Part shown: one piece after another, positions 8,370-17,269 of the stretch
Layout of the letters: each line of letters opens with the position of its first letter
How positions within the stretch are numbered: the first letter of the stretch is position 1
NCBI GenBank assembly: GCA_018672285.1
Contig: JABHGC010000023.1
Location: 1-45,009 of the forward strand
DNA: 45,009 nucleotides
From: Methylococcales bacterium
Lineage (GTDB): Bacteria; Pseudomonadota; Gammaproteobacteria; JABHGC01
Direction: 5' to 3'
Notes under the pieces: model-generated
Seen by the model: the letters and a program-made list of their open reading frames with translations, nothing else
Told to the model about the DNA's origin: nothing
The model's database searches: none
Translations under genes and position numbers: made by a program

Positions 8370-9638
8370 AGATCCATCCAATGGCTACGAGCACTGGCAT
8401 TCATTTTAACAACTATGTTAAATGCTTGGACCCAGTCCTCTGAAAACTGGGTGCCAGAATTGGCGTTGATTTCTGCTGCTGCACGGAGGTAGGTGCGTTT
8501 ACGCTGGTCTGCATAAGTGGTGTTAATCATCGAGAAAAAAGCATCGGCAATAGCCATGATTTTCGCGCCATCACATATATTTTTTTATTTGAGCCCTTGT
8601 GGGTAGCCTTTTCCATCAGGTCTTTCATGATGCTGTAAAATAATTTTTGCAGCTTCTTTCCACTCGGTTGAATGGGCTATAATTTCGCAGCCAACAATAG
8701 GGTGCCGCTTGAGTGTTTTGAATTGCTCGTCAGTGGGCTTTCCATGGCCAAAAAATGTATCAGGTAACGTTATCATTCCAAAATCATGTAGATATACAGC
8801 TGTAAGTAGTTGGTTAGTTGGGACGACATTACCCTTGAGTGCATTCATGCCAAATACAACTTCTGCTAAAAAAGTGGTGCGCTTACTGGTGTTGTAAATT
8901 CGGGTGTCAATCGTTTTCGAAATGGCTTCAAAGCTGGATAGGACTTCATCTTGTTCTTGTTGGATATCTTCTATTGGTTCAGGTGTGCTAGGGGCTGCTT
9001 TGGGCTGCTTTGGGCTGCGTTGGAGAGAGGTGCTCCACTGGCAAGTCATCATCAAACAGTTCGATGTCATTACCAAATAATTCAATGCCATCGTCGCTGA
9101 ACAACTCAATCTCATCATCTGCAAATAAGTCAACACCACCAGAGTCAAGTGCGCTATTGGTGTTTTGCCCCTCCCCGGTAAGTTGACAGATAACATCATC
9201 GTATTTTTGTTGAAAATTATCTGTTGTGATTTCTGTCATGATACGACCAACACTTTGAATTTTGCTGAAATCGTTAAAATTGATAGACTGGCTTTTTTCT
9301 ACAGAATTCAGCATGAAGGCTATGTTGTCCATGATCTGGAATAAAATATCCGTAAAATTGTGAATTTCCCTAGTGGGGTATTGATCTGCTTTCGAGACAA
9401 TATTAGCAACAATTTCAATCGCGTCTGCAATGGGGTACAGATAGCAAGTCATGGCATTGGTTTGTAAGGTATCGAGCTTCTCTAAAAGAGAATTAACTAA
9501 TACCGTGTCTTTAGTGTTCTCAGATAAGCTGCTGATTTCAATGTCAATATCATTAGAAATTTCATTATATTCTTGATGAAAAGTATCAAAAATTTCAATG
9601 TCTACATCTAGCTCGAAATTGCCGCTCATGCTCATCAC
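8366..9638 (-). pseudogene. HD-GYP-like protein, broken by a repeat frameshift and a nonsense codon
   Basis: Three consecutive minus-strand segments together match the layout of the intact protein at 19053-20225. Segment 1 (9638 to ~9022) encodes an Hpt-like helical region in which the phospho-His is replaced (LLEKLDTLQ against LFRTVHSIK), then an acidic linker repeating IELF(S/G)(D/N)D. At 8992-9021 three 10-bp units shift the frame; removing one unit rejoins SPTQPKAA to PSTPEPIED. Segment 2 carries YLHDFGM, RHPIVG and HHERPDGKGYP, then an in-frame TAA (8587-8585) where the paralogue has Lys. Segment 3 continues in the same frame as CDGAKIMAIADAFFSM to 8366. As written it cannot make the full protein. 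The putative start is GTG 9638 or ATG 9635/9629. Confidence 0.82.
8992..9021 (-). repeat. 10-bp tandem repeat, three units, causing a frameshift
   Basis: On the plus strand the units are GGGCTGCTTT, GGGCTGCTTT and GGGCTGCGTT. Ten bases is not a multiple of three, so each gained or lost unit changes frame. With two units the upstream and downstream HD-GYP frames join exactly; with the three present they do not. Confidence 0.9.
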
Positions 9639-9720
9639 TTAAGTTAGATTAAATTCCAACCTTTAGTGTAGAACAAAATAGGGAGATCGTTGGGTCTTGG
9701 AAAACCATATATTTAGCATG

Positions 9721-9748
9721 TTGTGTGAGCGTGATGAGTGTTTATAAT
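9721..9748 (+). promoter_or_regulatory. Candidate promoter of gcvT
   Basis: A perfect TATAAT at 9743-9748 is preceded by a weak TTGTGT at 9721-9726 (16-bp spacing). Initiation near 9755 would leave a leader of only about 23 nt before gcvT, too short for a glycine riboswitch. The -35 match is poor, so an activator may be needed (inference). Confidence 0.4.
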
Positions 9749-9777
9749 GCGAAACACATAGACAATAGGGAATGGTT

Positions 9778-10860
9778 ATGATCAAAAAGACATTTTTAAA
9801 TGCGATTCATCGTGAATTTGGCGGTAAAATGGTCGAGTTTGGTGGTTGGGATATGCCTGTGCACTATGGCTCGCAAGTCAAAGAGCATGAACTAGTCCGG
9901 TCAGATGCTGGCATGTTTGATGTCTCACACATGACTGTTTTGGATTTAAAAGGTGTTGATGTAAAACCATTCTTGAAAAAACTGCTGGCGAATAATGTCG
10001 ATAAGTTAAAGGCACCAGGAAAAGGTTTGTATAGTTGTATGCTAACCCCTGAGGCGGGCGTGATTGATGATTTGATTACCTATGTCATGGCGGAAGACTG
10101 GAGCCGTATGGTTGTGAATGCCAGTACTCGGGAAAAAGACGTCGCATGGATTCGAAAAATCGCTGCTGACTTTGACATGACGGTTGAAGAGCCAGAAGGC
10201 TTGTGTATGGTTGCAGTGCAAGGGCCGAATGCGACAGATAAATTGGTTTCTGTGGTCGGTGAGGCCTGTAAAACACCGATTTCTGAGCTAAAAATGTTTA
10301 CCGCGTATTCTAATGGTGAGTGGTTCGTAGCAAGAACTGGTTATACCGGCGAAAATGGTTTTGAAGTGATCTTGCCTGAGGCTGACGTGAGTGCTTTTTG
10401 GGTCGCGCTTGCAGAAGCTGGCGTTCAACCTTGTGGTTTAGGTGCGAGAGATACGCTCCGGTTAGAGGCGGGATTAAATCTTTATGGCAACGACATGGAT
10501 GAGACGATCAGTCCGCTTGCCTGTGGTTTAGAGTGGACGGTCGCATGGGCACCTGAAGAGCGAGATTTTATTGGCCGTGAGGCATTAACGGCACTTAAAG
10601 GGACTGAAAATCGCCGTTTTGTTGGTTTGATTTTAGAAGGGAAAGGGGTGCTCAGAGAGCACCAGAAAGTGATGATTAATGGTGAGGAAGTGGGTGAACT
10701 CACCAGCGGCACTTTTTCCCCTACGATGCAAAAAGCCATTGGCCTGGCACGGATCAGTGACTTGGAGGCGGCTGAATGTGACGTGCAAATTCGGAATAAA
10801 TCGTTGAAAGCAAAAATAGTGGCAGCGCCGTTTGTTAGAAATGGTGAAGCACGTTATTAA
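9778..10860 (+). CDS. gcvT: Aminomethyltransferase, glycine cleavage T protein
   Basis: Transfers the methylene group from the H-protein aminomethyl arm to tetrahydrofolate, releasing ammonia. About 360 aa, usual length. Recognisable family features include the N-terminal GGKMVEFGGWDMPVHYGS stretch, DVSHM near residue 52, the GLGARDTLRLEAGL motif near residue 220 and the C-terminal barrel domain. The ATG at 9778 is chosen over the one at 9772 because AGGG lies 7 nt before 9778. This is the first of the glycine cleavage genes, and it is followed by a 156-bp gap before gcvH, unlike the tight E. coli operon. Confidence 0.96.
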   Translation: MIKKTFLNAIHREFGGKMVEFGGWDMPVHYGSQVKEHELVRSDAGMFDVSHMTVLDLKGVDVKPFLKKLLANNVDKLKAPGKGLYSCMLTPEAGVIDDLITYVMAEDWSRMVVNASTREKDVAWIRKIAADFDMTVEEPEGLCMVAVQGPNATDKLVSVVGEACKTPISELKMFTAYSNGEWFVARTGYTGENGFEVILPEADVSAFWVALAEAGVQPCGLGARDTLRLEAGLNLYGNDMDETISPLACGLEWTVAWAPEERDFIGREALTALKGTENRRFVGLILEGKGVLREHQKVMINGEEVGELTSGTFSPTMQKAIGLARISDLEAAECDVQIRNKSLKAKIVAAPFVRNGEARY

Positions 10861-10947
10861 AAAACCCGCCAAATTTTGACGTTATAGAGTAATTGTTCAG
10901 ATTGTTGCTATGTAATGTCATAATAAGGCCAATATTTAATTGTCGGC

Positions 10948-10968
10948 TTAAGCCTTGTGTGGGCTTAA
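10948..10968. other. Small hairpin between gcvT and gcvH
   Basis: TTAAGCC (10948-10954) and GGCTTAA (10962-10968) form a 7-bp stem with a 7-nt loop in the 156-bp gcvT-gcvH spacer. No U-run follows on either strand, so a terminator is unlikely; it could be an attenuating or processing structure, or chance. Confidence 0.3.
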
Positions 10969-11016
10969 AATCTTAACCATAGATTTGGTTACGTTAACAT
11001 TAAGGAAAACAAAAAC

Positions 11017-11406
11017 ATGAGCAACATCCCTTCAGAATTATATTATGCAAAAAGTCATGAATGGGTTCGTGATGATGGTGATGGCAATGTGACCATCGGC
11101 GTTTCTGACTATGCTCAATCACAATTAGGTGACTTGGTTTTTATTGAGTTGCCAGAAGTGGATGCTGATCTTGCCATTAAAGACGAATGTGGCGTTATTG
11201 AATCAGTGAAAGCTGCATCTGATATGTATAGTCCTGTTGCTGGCACCGTGATTGAAGTGAACGAAGTATTGAATGATGCGCCAGAAACAGTCAATGACGA
11301 TGCTTATGGTGACGGTTGGGTGGCCAAAATCAAATTGTCTGGTGATTTATCTCATCTTTTATCTGCAGATAACTACACCGCAATTGTTGATGCAGAGTCG
11401 GAATAA
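11017..11406 (+). CDS. gcvH: Glycine cleavage H protein
   Basis: Lipoyl carrier that shuttles the aminomethyl group between the P, T and L proteins. 129 aa, standard. The lipoylation site is Lys65 in GVIESVKAASD; the N-terminal YYAKSHEWVR and the GYxxxxLGDLVFIELP-type strand region are conserved. The start is ATG at 11017 with AAGGAA about 10 nt upstream. The gene has about 150 bp of non-coding DNA before it and 192 bp after it, so differential expression or processing within the gcv set is possible. No lpd (L protein) is in the window. Confidence 0.97.
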   Translation: MSNIPSELYYAKSHEWVRDDGDGNVTIGVSDYAQSQLGDLVFIELPEVDADLAIKDECGVIESVKAASDMYSPVAGTVIEVNEVLNDAPETVNDDAYGDGWVAKIKLSGDLSHLLSADNYTAIVDAESE

Positions 11407-11598
11407 CGTTTGTTTTTTTGTAACTTATTTAGCATATTGTAATTATTTGTAGCTGTTTAATTTATCCCTGAAAAACACCCTTTCAGTGTGCAAAATGTGA
11501 ATATTTGAATCATCTATGCTCATTTTGTAACACAGAAATATTAAATTTCATGGTACCTGAATAGTTGCCCATTTTCTTGATTAAAAACGAGTAGTCCC

Positions 11599-12987
11599 AT
11601 GCCATTTATTCCTCATACGACTGATGACATTGAGCATATGTTAAAGACCATTGGTGTCGCTGACATTAATGCTTTGTTCGATGAAATTCCTGAGAGTTTA
11701 CGTTGCCCACCTCTTGATATTGCCGCAGGTTTATCGGAACAAGAAATTGTCCGTTTAATGCATGAAAGAGCGAATGAAGATGGGCAAACGCTTAATTTTG
11801 CAGGGGCAGGTGCCTACGAGCACCATATACCCGCTGCTATTTGGGAGGTGACGACTCGAGGTGAATTTTACTCAGCGTATACGCCTTATCAAGCTGAGGC
11901 GAGCCAGGGAACGCTACAGTTATTGTATGAGTTTCAGACAATGATGACCCGCTTGACGGGGATGGATGTGTCTAATGCCTCTTTATATGATGGCGCCTCT
12001 GCATTGGCTGAAGCGGTATTAATGTCTGTGAGAGCCAACCGTAAATCAAAATCTAAAGTTATTTTGATGCCAACTTCGTTGCATCCTCACTACCGTGCGG
12101 TTGTTAAAACGATTGTCACCCAGCAAGGAATTACAATGCAGGATATCGATTATGATCCTGCAACAGGTACGACAGATTTAGATAAATTAATGGCGCATGC
12201 CGGTGAAGATATTGCTGCTGTTGTTATCCCTCAGCCCAATTTTTTTGGTGGCATTGAGCCTGTTAATGAAATGGTGAACTGGGCCCACGAAAACAAGGCT
12301 TTGGCAATTGCCGTCGTTAACCCAATGAGTTTAGGTGTGCTAAATGCACCTGGTGATTGGGGACAAACTGGCGCAGATATTGTGTGTGGTGAAGGTCAGC
12401 CATTAGGGATTCCTCTGGCCTCTGGTGGTGCGTATTTAGGCTTTTTATGTTGCCAGCAAAGTTATGTTCGGCAAATGCCAGGGCGCATCATTGGTAAAAC
12501 AGTTGATTTAGATGGTAAGCCAGGTTACACCCTGACATTACAAGCACGTGAGCAACATATTCGTCGCTCTAAAGCGACATCAAATATTTGTACAAACCAA
12601 GGTCTAATGGTCACTGCCGCCACCATTTACATGTCGATAATGGGTGACGCAGGCGTTAATTCTGCGGCCACTCAAAGTTATCAAAATACACACCAGTTAG
12701 TTGCGTCAATGACAGATATCCCTGGGGTTGAGCGAGTGTTTGACTCGCCCTTCTTCCATGAAGCTGTGATTAAATTGCCCAGCTCTGCAGCACGATATTT
12801 ACGCTCCATGGGGGCGCATAATATTTTGGCGGGCATCTCATTAGAGCAGTGGTATCCAGAGTTGAAAGATTGTGTGTTGGTGTGTGCGACTGAAACTAAG
12901 AATCAAGCGGATTTAGAAAAATATATGAGCCACATGGGGCGCTTGTTTGATGCGCCATTAGCGTGTCAATTACGGCCTAGTTTCTAG
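11599..12987 (+). CDS. gcvPA: Glycine dehydrogenase (decarboxylating) subunit 1
   Basis: N-terminal half-equivalent of the P protein, forming a heterotetramer with GcvPB. 462 aa, typical of the two-subunit form. It starts with the family's [19 protein letters not shown] sequence, and the [16 protein letters not shown] motif (near residue 65) is characteristic. It lacks the PLP lysine, which is in GcvPB. Split P protein is common in Firmicutes and archaea and also in some gammaproteobacteria such as the Legionella and Thiotrichales groups. It is separated by 20 bp from gcvPB, so the two are cotranscribed. Confidence 0.96.
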   Translation: MPFIPHTTDDIEHMLKTIGVADINALFDEIPESLRCPPLDIAAGLSEQEIVRLMHERANEDGQTLNFAGAGAYEHHIPAAIWEVTTRGEFYSAYTPYQAEASQGTLQLLYEFQTMMTRLTGMDVSNASLYDGASALAEAVLMSVRANRKSKSKVILMPTSLHPHYRAVVKTIVTQQGITMQDIDYDPATGTTDLDKLMAHAGEDIAAVVIPQPNFFGGIEPVNEMVNWAHENKALAIAVVNPMSLGVLNAPGDWGQTGADIVCGEGQPLGIPLASGGAYLGFLCCQQSYVRQMPGRIIGKTVDLDGKPGYTLTLQAREQHIRRSKATSNICTNQGLMVTAATIYMSIMGDAGVNSAATQSYQNTHQLVASMTDIPGVERVFDSPFFHEAVIKLPSSAARYLRSMGAHNILAGISLEQWYPELKDCVLVCATETKNQADLEKYMSHMGRLFDAPLACQLRPSF

Positions 12988-13007
12988 CCTAAGAGGAGAG
13001 TAATGTT

Positions 13008-14465
13008 ATGTTAATTTTTGAACAGTCTCGCTTAGGGCGAAACCCTAAACATCAAGTTGGCGCTGTAGAGGGTGCTAACTATGAGATCCCTGAGGAATTT
13101 TTGCGTAAACAGCCTGCAGGTTTACCGGATGTATCTGAGTTGCAAGCGGTGCGTCACTATACTTTGCTTTCGCAGAAAAATTTCTCAATTGATACCCATT
13201 TTTACCCTTTAGGTTCTTGTACAATGAAGTACAACCCTCGGGCGTGTAACACACTGGCAAATTTGCCAGGGATTACCTCAAGGCATCCGTTTACGCCACC
13301 AGATATGGGTCAAGGCTTTATGGCGTGCATGTATGATTTGCAAAATATGCTAAGAGAAGTCACCGGTATGTCTGCCATTTCTTTAGCGCCAGCGGCTGGT
13401 GCTCAAGGTGAATTTGCAGGCGTGGCGATGATTCGTGCTTATCATGATGCAAATAATGATACTGAGCGTTGTGAGATTTTAGTGCCTGATGCAGCTCACG
13501 GTACGAACCCAGCATCTGCGGTGATGTGCGGTTATAAAGTGAAAGAAATCCCAACCAACTCCGAAGGTGATGTGGATTTAGATGCACTTAAAAGTGTGGT
13601 TGGGCCTCAAACTGCGGGTATTATGCTGACTAACCCTTCGACTTTGGGTGTGTTTGAACGCCAAATTGAAGAGATTGCTCGTGTTGTGCATGAGGCTGGT
13701 GGTTTGCTGTATTACGATGGTGCCAACTTAAATGCGATCTTGGGTAAGGTTCGACCTGGTGACATGGGTTTTGATGTTATTCATTTGAATTTACACAAAA
13801 CGTTTTCCACACCTCATGGTGGTGGTGGTCCAGGTGCTGGCCCTGTAGGAGTCAGTGAGCGTTTGAAGCCTTATTTGCCAATTCCAATGGTGGCATATGA
13901 TGGTGATGATTATTCATGGGTAACAGAGAAAGAGTTACCGACCACAATCGGTCGTTTGTCGGCCTTTATGGGGAATGCCAGTATTTTGATGCGTGCCTAT
14001 ATTTACGCCAAAATGTTGGGTAATGACGGCATGGCTCGGATTGCTGAGTTTTCGACATTAAACGCGAATTATCTGATGACACGATTGGATGAAGCGGGTT
14101 TTGAGATGGCGTTTAAAAATCGCCGTGCGACCCATGAGTTTATTGTGACGTTAAAGCAAGTGGCAAAAACGATGGGTGTGAACACCATGGATTTTGCGAA
14201 GCGTATGCTGGACTATGGTGTGCATGCACCAACCACGTACTTTCCGTTATTGATCGCTGAGTGTTTATTGATTGAGCCGACAGAAACGGAAACAAGAGAA
14301 ACACTGGATGACTTTGTTGAGGTCTTAAAGAAAATCTTAAAAGAAGCAGAGCATACGCCAGACTTAGTGACGCAGGCGCCTCACACATTGCCGGTTAAAC
14401 GACTGGATGATGTTAGGGCTGTGCGTCAACTTGATGTTGCCTGGAAAGAAGGTGAAGAGAGTTAA
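13008..14465 (+). CDS. gcvPB: Glycine dehydrogenase (decarboxylating) subunit 2
   Basis: PLP-bearing subunit of glycine decarboxylase. 485 aa. The PLP Schiff-base lysine is Lys264 in HLNLHKTFSTPHGGGGPG; the preceding DGANLNA and the N-terminal FYPLGSCTMKYNPR motif are intact. The ATG at 13008 has a strong AGAGGAGAG Shine-Dalgarno 7 nt upstream. The stop TAA overlaps the dgkA ATG by one base, indicating translational coupling to that gene. Confidence 0.97.
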   Translation: MLIFEQSRLGRNPKHQVGAVEGANYEIPEEFLRKQPAGLPDVSELQAVRHYTLLSQKNFSIDTHFYPLGSCTMKYNPRACNTLANLPGITSRHPFTPPDMGQGFMACMYDLQNMLREVTGMSAISLAPAAGAQGEFAGVAMIRAYHDANNDTERCEILVPDAAHGTNPASAVMCGYKVKEIPTNSEGDVDLDALKSVVGPQTAGIMLTNPSTLGVFERQIEEIARVVHEAGGLLYYDGANLNAILGKVRPGDMGFDVIHLNLHKTFSTPHGGGGPGAGPVGVSERLKPYLPIPMVAYDGDDYSWVTEKELPTTIGRLSAFMGNASILMRAYIYAKMLGNDGMARIAEFSTLNANYLMTRLDEAGFEMAFKNRRATHEFIVTLKQVAKTMGVNTMDFAKRMLDYGVHAPTTYFPLLIAECLLIEPTETETRETLDDFVEVLKKILKEAEHTPDLVTQAPHTLPVKRLDDVRAVRQLDVAWKEGEES

Positions 14466-14839
14466 TGGCAAACCAAGCAGCCACGGGTCTTAAACGTTTG
14501 ATTAATGCTTGGCATTATTCTTGGGCAGGGCTTCGAGCGACGTATCGAGAAGAAGAAGCGTTTCGCCAGGAAACAGTACTTGCAGTTGTATTGATTCCGC
14601 TGGCGATTTGGCTTGCTGATACATCCATTGAATTGGTGTTACTGATCGTGAGTGTGCTGTTTTTGTTGCTGACGGAAGTGCTGAACTCGGCAATTGAGGC
14701 CGTGGTTGACCGTTTTGGTGGTGAGCAACATGAGTTATCTGGTCGGGCAAAAGATATGGGCTCGGCTGCGGTGCTCATTGCGATGTTGATGGTCGCTGTG
14801 ACTTGGGGCTGTATTCTTTTACCAAAATTAATGGCTTAA
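14465..14839 (+). CDS. dgkA: Diacylglycerol kinase
   Basis: Small integral membrane kinase that recycles diacylglycerol to phosphatidic acid at the inner membrane. 124 aa, as expected. The conserved EEAFRQE motif (near residue 30), the EVLNSAIEAVVDR helix and the HELSGRAKDMGSAAV signature (about 92-106) are all present, with three hydrophobic helices (about 38-52, 56-70 and 102-122). The start codon overlaps the gcvPB stop by one base. There is no obvious metabolic link between DgkA and glycine cleavage; the arrangement looks like incidental operon placement. Confidence 0.96.
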   Translation: MANQAATGLKRLINAWHYSWAGLRATYREEEAFRQETVLAVVLIPLAIWLADTSIELVLLIVSVLFLLLTEVLNSAIEAVVDRFGGEQHELSGRAKDMGSAAVLIAMLMVAVTWGCILLPKLMA

Positions 14840-14873
14840 CGGTTTTCGTAAGCTTCTTTTTTTATCCTTGTAT

Positions 14874-14902
14874 TTGATTGAGTGGTCTCCAGGCTCAATC
14901 AA
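14874..14902. other. Hairpin downstream of dgkA
   Basis: TTGATTGAG (14874-14882) and CTCAATCAA (14894-14902) give a perfect 9-bp stem with an 11-nt loop, 35 bp after the dgkA stop. No T-run follows on the plus strand, so it is not a standard intrinsic terminator, though a 3'-end-protecting role is possible. Confidence 0.35.
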
Positions 14903-14992
14903 TGTCTGATCCTTTGCATGTGACAATACCGGTGGTATAACAACAGTCGTAGTTTTTTGTTGTAGCCCACTCATTTTCTTCAAAGGATAAAC

Positions 14993-15931
14993 ATGACAGC
15001 GCTGATCTGTGGTTCATATGCATTTGATACCATCATGGTATTTCAAGATAAATTCAAAAATCACATATTGCCTGACAAAGTTCATATTTTAAATGTCTCC
15101 TTTCTTGTGCCAGAGTTGCGCCGTGAGTTCGGTGGTTGTGCGGGCAATATTATATACAATTTAAGTTTGCTGGGTGGGAAAGGTTTGCCAATGGCCACGG
15201 TTGGTCAAGATTTTGGCCCTTATGCTGAGTGGATGGATCAATGTGGTATTAGTCGTGAACACATCAAGGTCATTGACGATAGCTACACAGGTCAGGCTTA
15301 TATTACAACCGACCAAGATGATAACCAGATTACAGCGTTCCACCCTGGGGCGATGAGCTTTTCTCATCAGTTAACGGTACCGACCGATGGTAGTATCACA
15401 TTGGGTATCGTGTCTCCTGATGGCCGAGATGGCATGATTTCTCATGCTCAAGCGTTTAAAGATGCTGGGATTCCATTTGTCTTCGACCCTGGTCAAGGGA
15501 TGCCGATGTTTAATGGTGAAGAGTTACTGACCTTTATCGATCAGGCAACCTATATTACCGTGAATGATTATGAAGCGGAATTAATGCAGGAGAAAACCGG
15601 GCTAACAATCGATGAGCTAGCGGCTAATGTAGATACTCTGATTGTGACTCTAGGTGGGGATGGTTCTAAGATTTACCATGCCGGTGAAATCATTGAAGTT
15701 GAGGCGGCTCCAGTATCCAACCTTGCTGATCCGACCGGTTGTGGAGATGCTTACCGAGCAGGGTTACTGTTTGGCATGATGAATAAACTTGATTGGTTAA
15801 CAACAGGTCGCATTGCAGGTTTGTGTGGTGCCATTAAAATAGAGCAGTCAGGAACGCAAAATCATCGCTTTAGTAAAGGGGAATTTGAAGCCCGGTTTAA
15901 GGCGAGTTATGGGGTTGATTTGACGCTTTAA
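14993..15931 (+). CDS. PfkB-family carbohydrate/adenosine kinase
   Basis: 312-aa ribokinase-fold kinase. The N-terminal part has the substrate-binding FGGCAGNIIYNLSLLGG motif (about 43-59), and the C-terminal PfkB signature DPTGCGDAYRAGL (about 247-259) supplies the catalytic Asp and anion hole. The starting ICGSYAFDTIM and overall length fit the bacterial adenosine-kinase-like branch (ribokinase group A), so nucleoside salvage is the likeliest role; a sugar substrate remains possible. The gene is monocistronic: it is preceded by 150 bp of non-coding DNA and followed by a strong bidirectional hairpin that it shares with rlmI. Confidence 0.85.
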   Translation: MTALICGSYAFDTIMVFQDKFKNHILPDKVHILNVSFLVPELRREFGGCAGNIIYNLSLLGGKGLPMATVGQDFGPYAEWMDQCGISREHIKVIDDSYTGQAYITTDQDDNQITAFHPGAMSFSHQLTVPTDGSITLGIVSPDGRDGMISHAQAFKDAGIPFVFDPGQGMPMFNGEELLTFIDQATYITVNDYEAELMQEKTGLTIDELAANVDTLIVTLGGDGSKIYHAGEIIEVEAAPVSNLADPTGCGDAYRAGLLFGMMNKLDWLTTGRIAGLCGAIKIEQSGTQNHRFSKGEFEARFKASYGVDLTL

Positions 15932-15940
15932 ACAGGGGAT

Positions 15941-15966
15941 CGGTAGGTTATGAGTATAACCTACCG
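15941..15966. terminator. Bidirectional hairpin terminator between the kinase and rlmI
   Basis: A perfect 11-bp stem, CGGTAGGTTAT/ATAACCTACCG, with a GAGT loop, lies in the 45-bp gap between two convergent stop codons. The T-run is short on both sides (CGTTTG on plus), but position and stem perfection favour a shared terminator. Confidence 0.65.
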
Positions 15967-15976
15967 CGTTTGATAA

Positions 15977-17176
15977 TTAGCTGATATTGACGTGGTACAT
16001 TGCATGCTTCAGGTAGTTTGTTTCTGGCATAGCAGGGTGTACAGGGTGGTCTTTATCTTGCTGACCTTGGTAAACCCGTTGCAATTGTCTATCCACATGG
16101 CGGGCAGCTTGATGAATGATCAGCTGAAACCGGTCTAGTGGCATGTGGAACGAGCAAGAAGATGAGAAAAAGAACCCGTGCTGTTTGGTGAGACGTAGTG
16201 CAATCTCATTGGTGCGGCGATAGGCTTCTAAGCCGTTTTTAACGTCTTTTTTGCGTTTGATAAATGCTGGTGGATCAACCATGACGAGGTCAAAGCGGTC
16301 GCCATCGGCAATGAGTTGCTTAGCTGCTGTATTGGCATCGCTTTTGATGGTGGTCACTCGGTCGGCAACATTATTACGCTTAGCATTAATTTCAACGTAG
16401 TCTAATGCCGTTTGAGATGAGTCGACACACACAACCGACTTGGCACCCGCGATGGCGCTCCCTATGCCCCAGCTACCAACATAACTGAAAAGATCCAGTG
16501 CTGTTTTATTCTTTGAAATGTTGACGGTTTGTTGTCTGTTTTCAGTTTGGTCATAAAACCAGCCTGTTTTTTGCCCTGATTTCAGTGGAATCAGGAAAGT
16601 ACCGTTGGGTGTGAGTACTTCGGCTTCATCCGGGATATCACCAAAAATTACTTCGTGATCATCTTCTAGCCCTTCTATTTTCCGCTGGTTTAAATCACTG
16701 CGAATTAAAATGCCTTTAGGCTTAACTAGGTGGGTAAGTATCTCGACGATGGTTTCTTTTAGCCCTTGCATACCAGCTGTGTTGAATTGGCAAACCAAAA
16801 AATCCCCATAACGGTCAATCACAAGACCCGGTAAAAAATCACCTTCGCCATGAACTAAACGGTAAAAAGGGGACGGGTATAGGAGTTCTCGCATTTGCAG
16901 TGCATTTTGCAAGTGGTGCTTAATGACACTTTCAGTGATGCCATATTTTTTATTACGAGACACAATGCGAACACATAATAAAGTGTTGGGATTAATGTAG
17001 CCATACCCTAAAAACTGGTCTTTAGCGGTTAAAATTTTAACAATTTCACCGGCTTCAAAGCTTTTAAGGGGAGAGCGTTGGGTGTTGATTTCGTTGCTGT
17101 ACACCCAGCAGTGGCCGGAGCGAATTCGGTGTTCTTCTTTGGATTTTAAAACAACTGCAGGGAAAGTGTCGGTCAT
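15977..17176 (-). CDS. rlmI: 23S rRNA m5C1962-type methyltransferase (RlmI family)
   Basis: SAM-dependent cytosine-C5 methyltransferase of the RlmI/YccW family. About 399 aa from the ATG at 17176; a longer form from 17209 would add 11 residues before the conserved start, and neither start has a strong Shine-Dalgarno. The N-terminal PUA domain (VVLKSKEEHRIRSGHCWVYS) is followed by a Rossmann methyltransferase with LDLFSYVGSWG (SAM motif I), the VDPPAF motif and the C-terminal SSSCSFHM, whose Cys is the likely catalytic nucleophile. The gene is divergent from lgt. Confidence 0.9.
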   Translation of the reverse strand: MTDTFPAVVLKSKEEHRIRSGHCWVYSNEINTQRSPLKSFEAGEIVKILTAKDQFLGYGYINPNTLLCVRIVSRNKKYGITESVIKHHLQNALQMRELLYPSPFYRLVHGEGDFLPGLVIDRYGDFLVCQFNTAGMQGLKETIVEILTHLVKPKGILIRSDLNQRKIEGLEDDHEVIFGDIPDEAEVLTPNGTFLIPLKSGQKTGWFYDQTENRQQTVNISKNKTALDLFSYVGSWGIGSAIAGAKSVVCVDSSQTALDYVEINAKRNNVADRVTTIKSDANTAAKQLIADGDRFDLVMVDPPAFIKRKKDVKNGLEAYRRTNEIALRLTKQHGFFFSSSCSFHMPLDRFQLIIHQAARHVDRQLQRVYQGQQDKDHPVHPAMPETNYLKHAMYHVNIS

Positions 17177-17269
17177 GCGAGTGTACTCAGTAATCATGTG
17201 AGCGCGCATTGTATATCGTTGTTAGGGAGTTTGCTATGATATGGCCTCAACAGATTGCTAGGTGGCACC

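Noticed and set aside
9639..9777. Possible glycine riboswitch before gcvT
   Set aside because: The candidate promoter leaves only about 23 nt of leader, and no glycine aptamer consensus could be found in the 139 bp.
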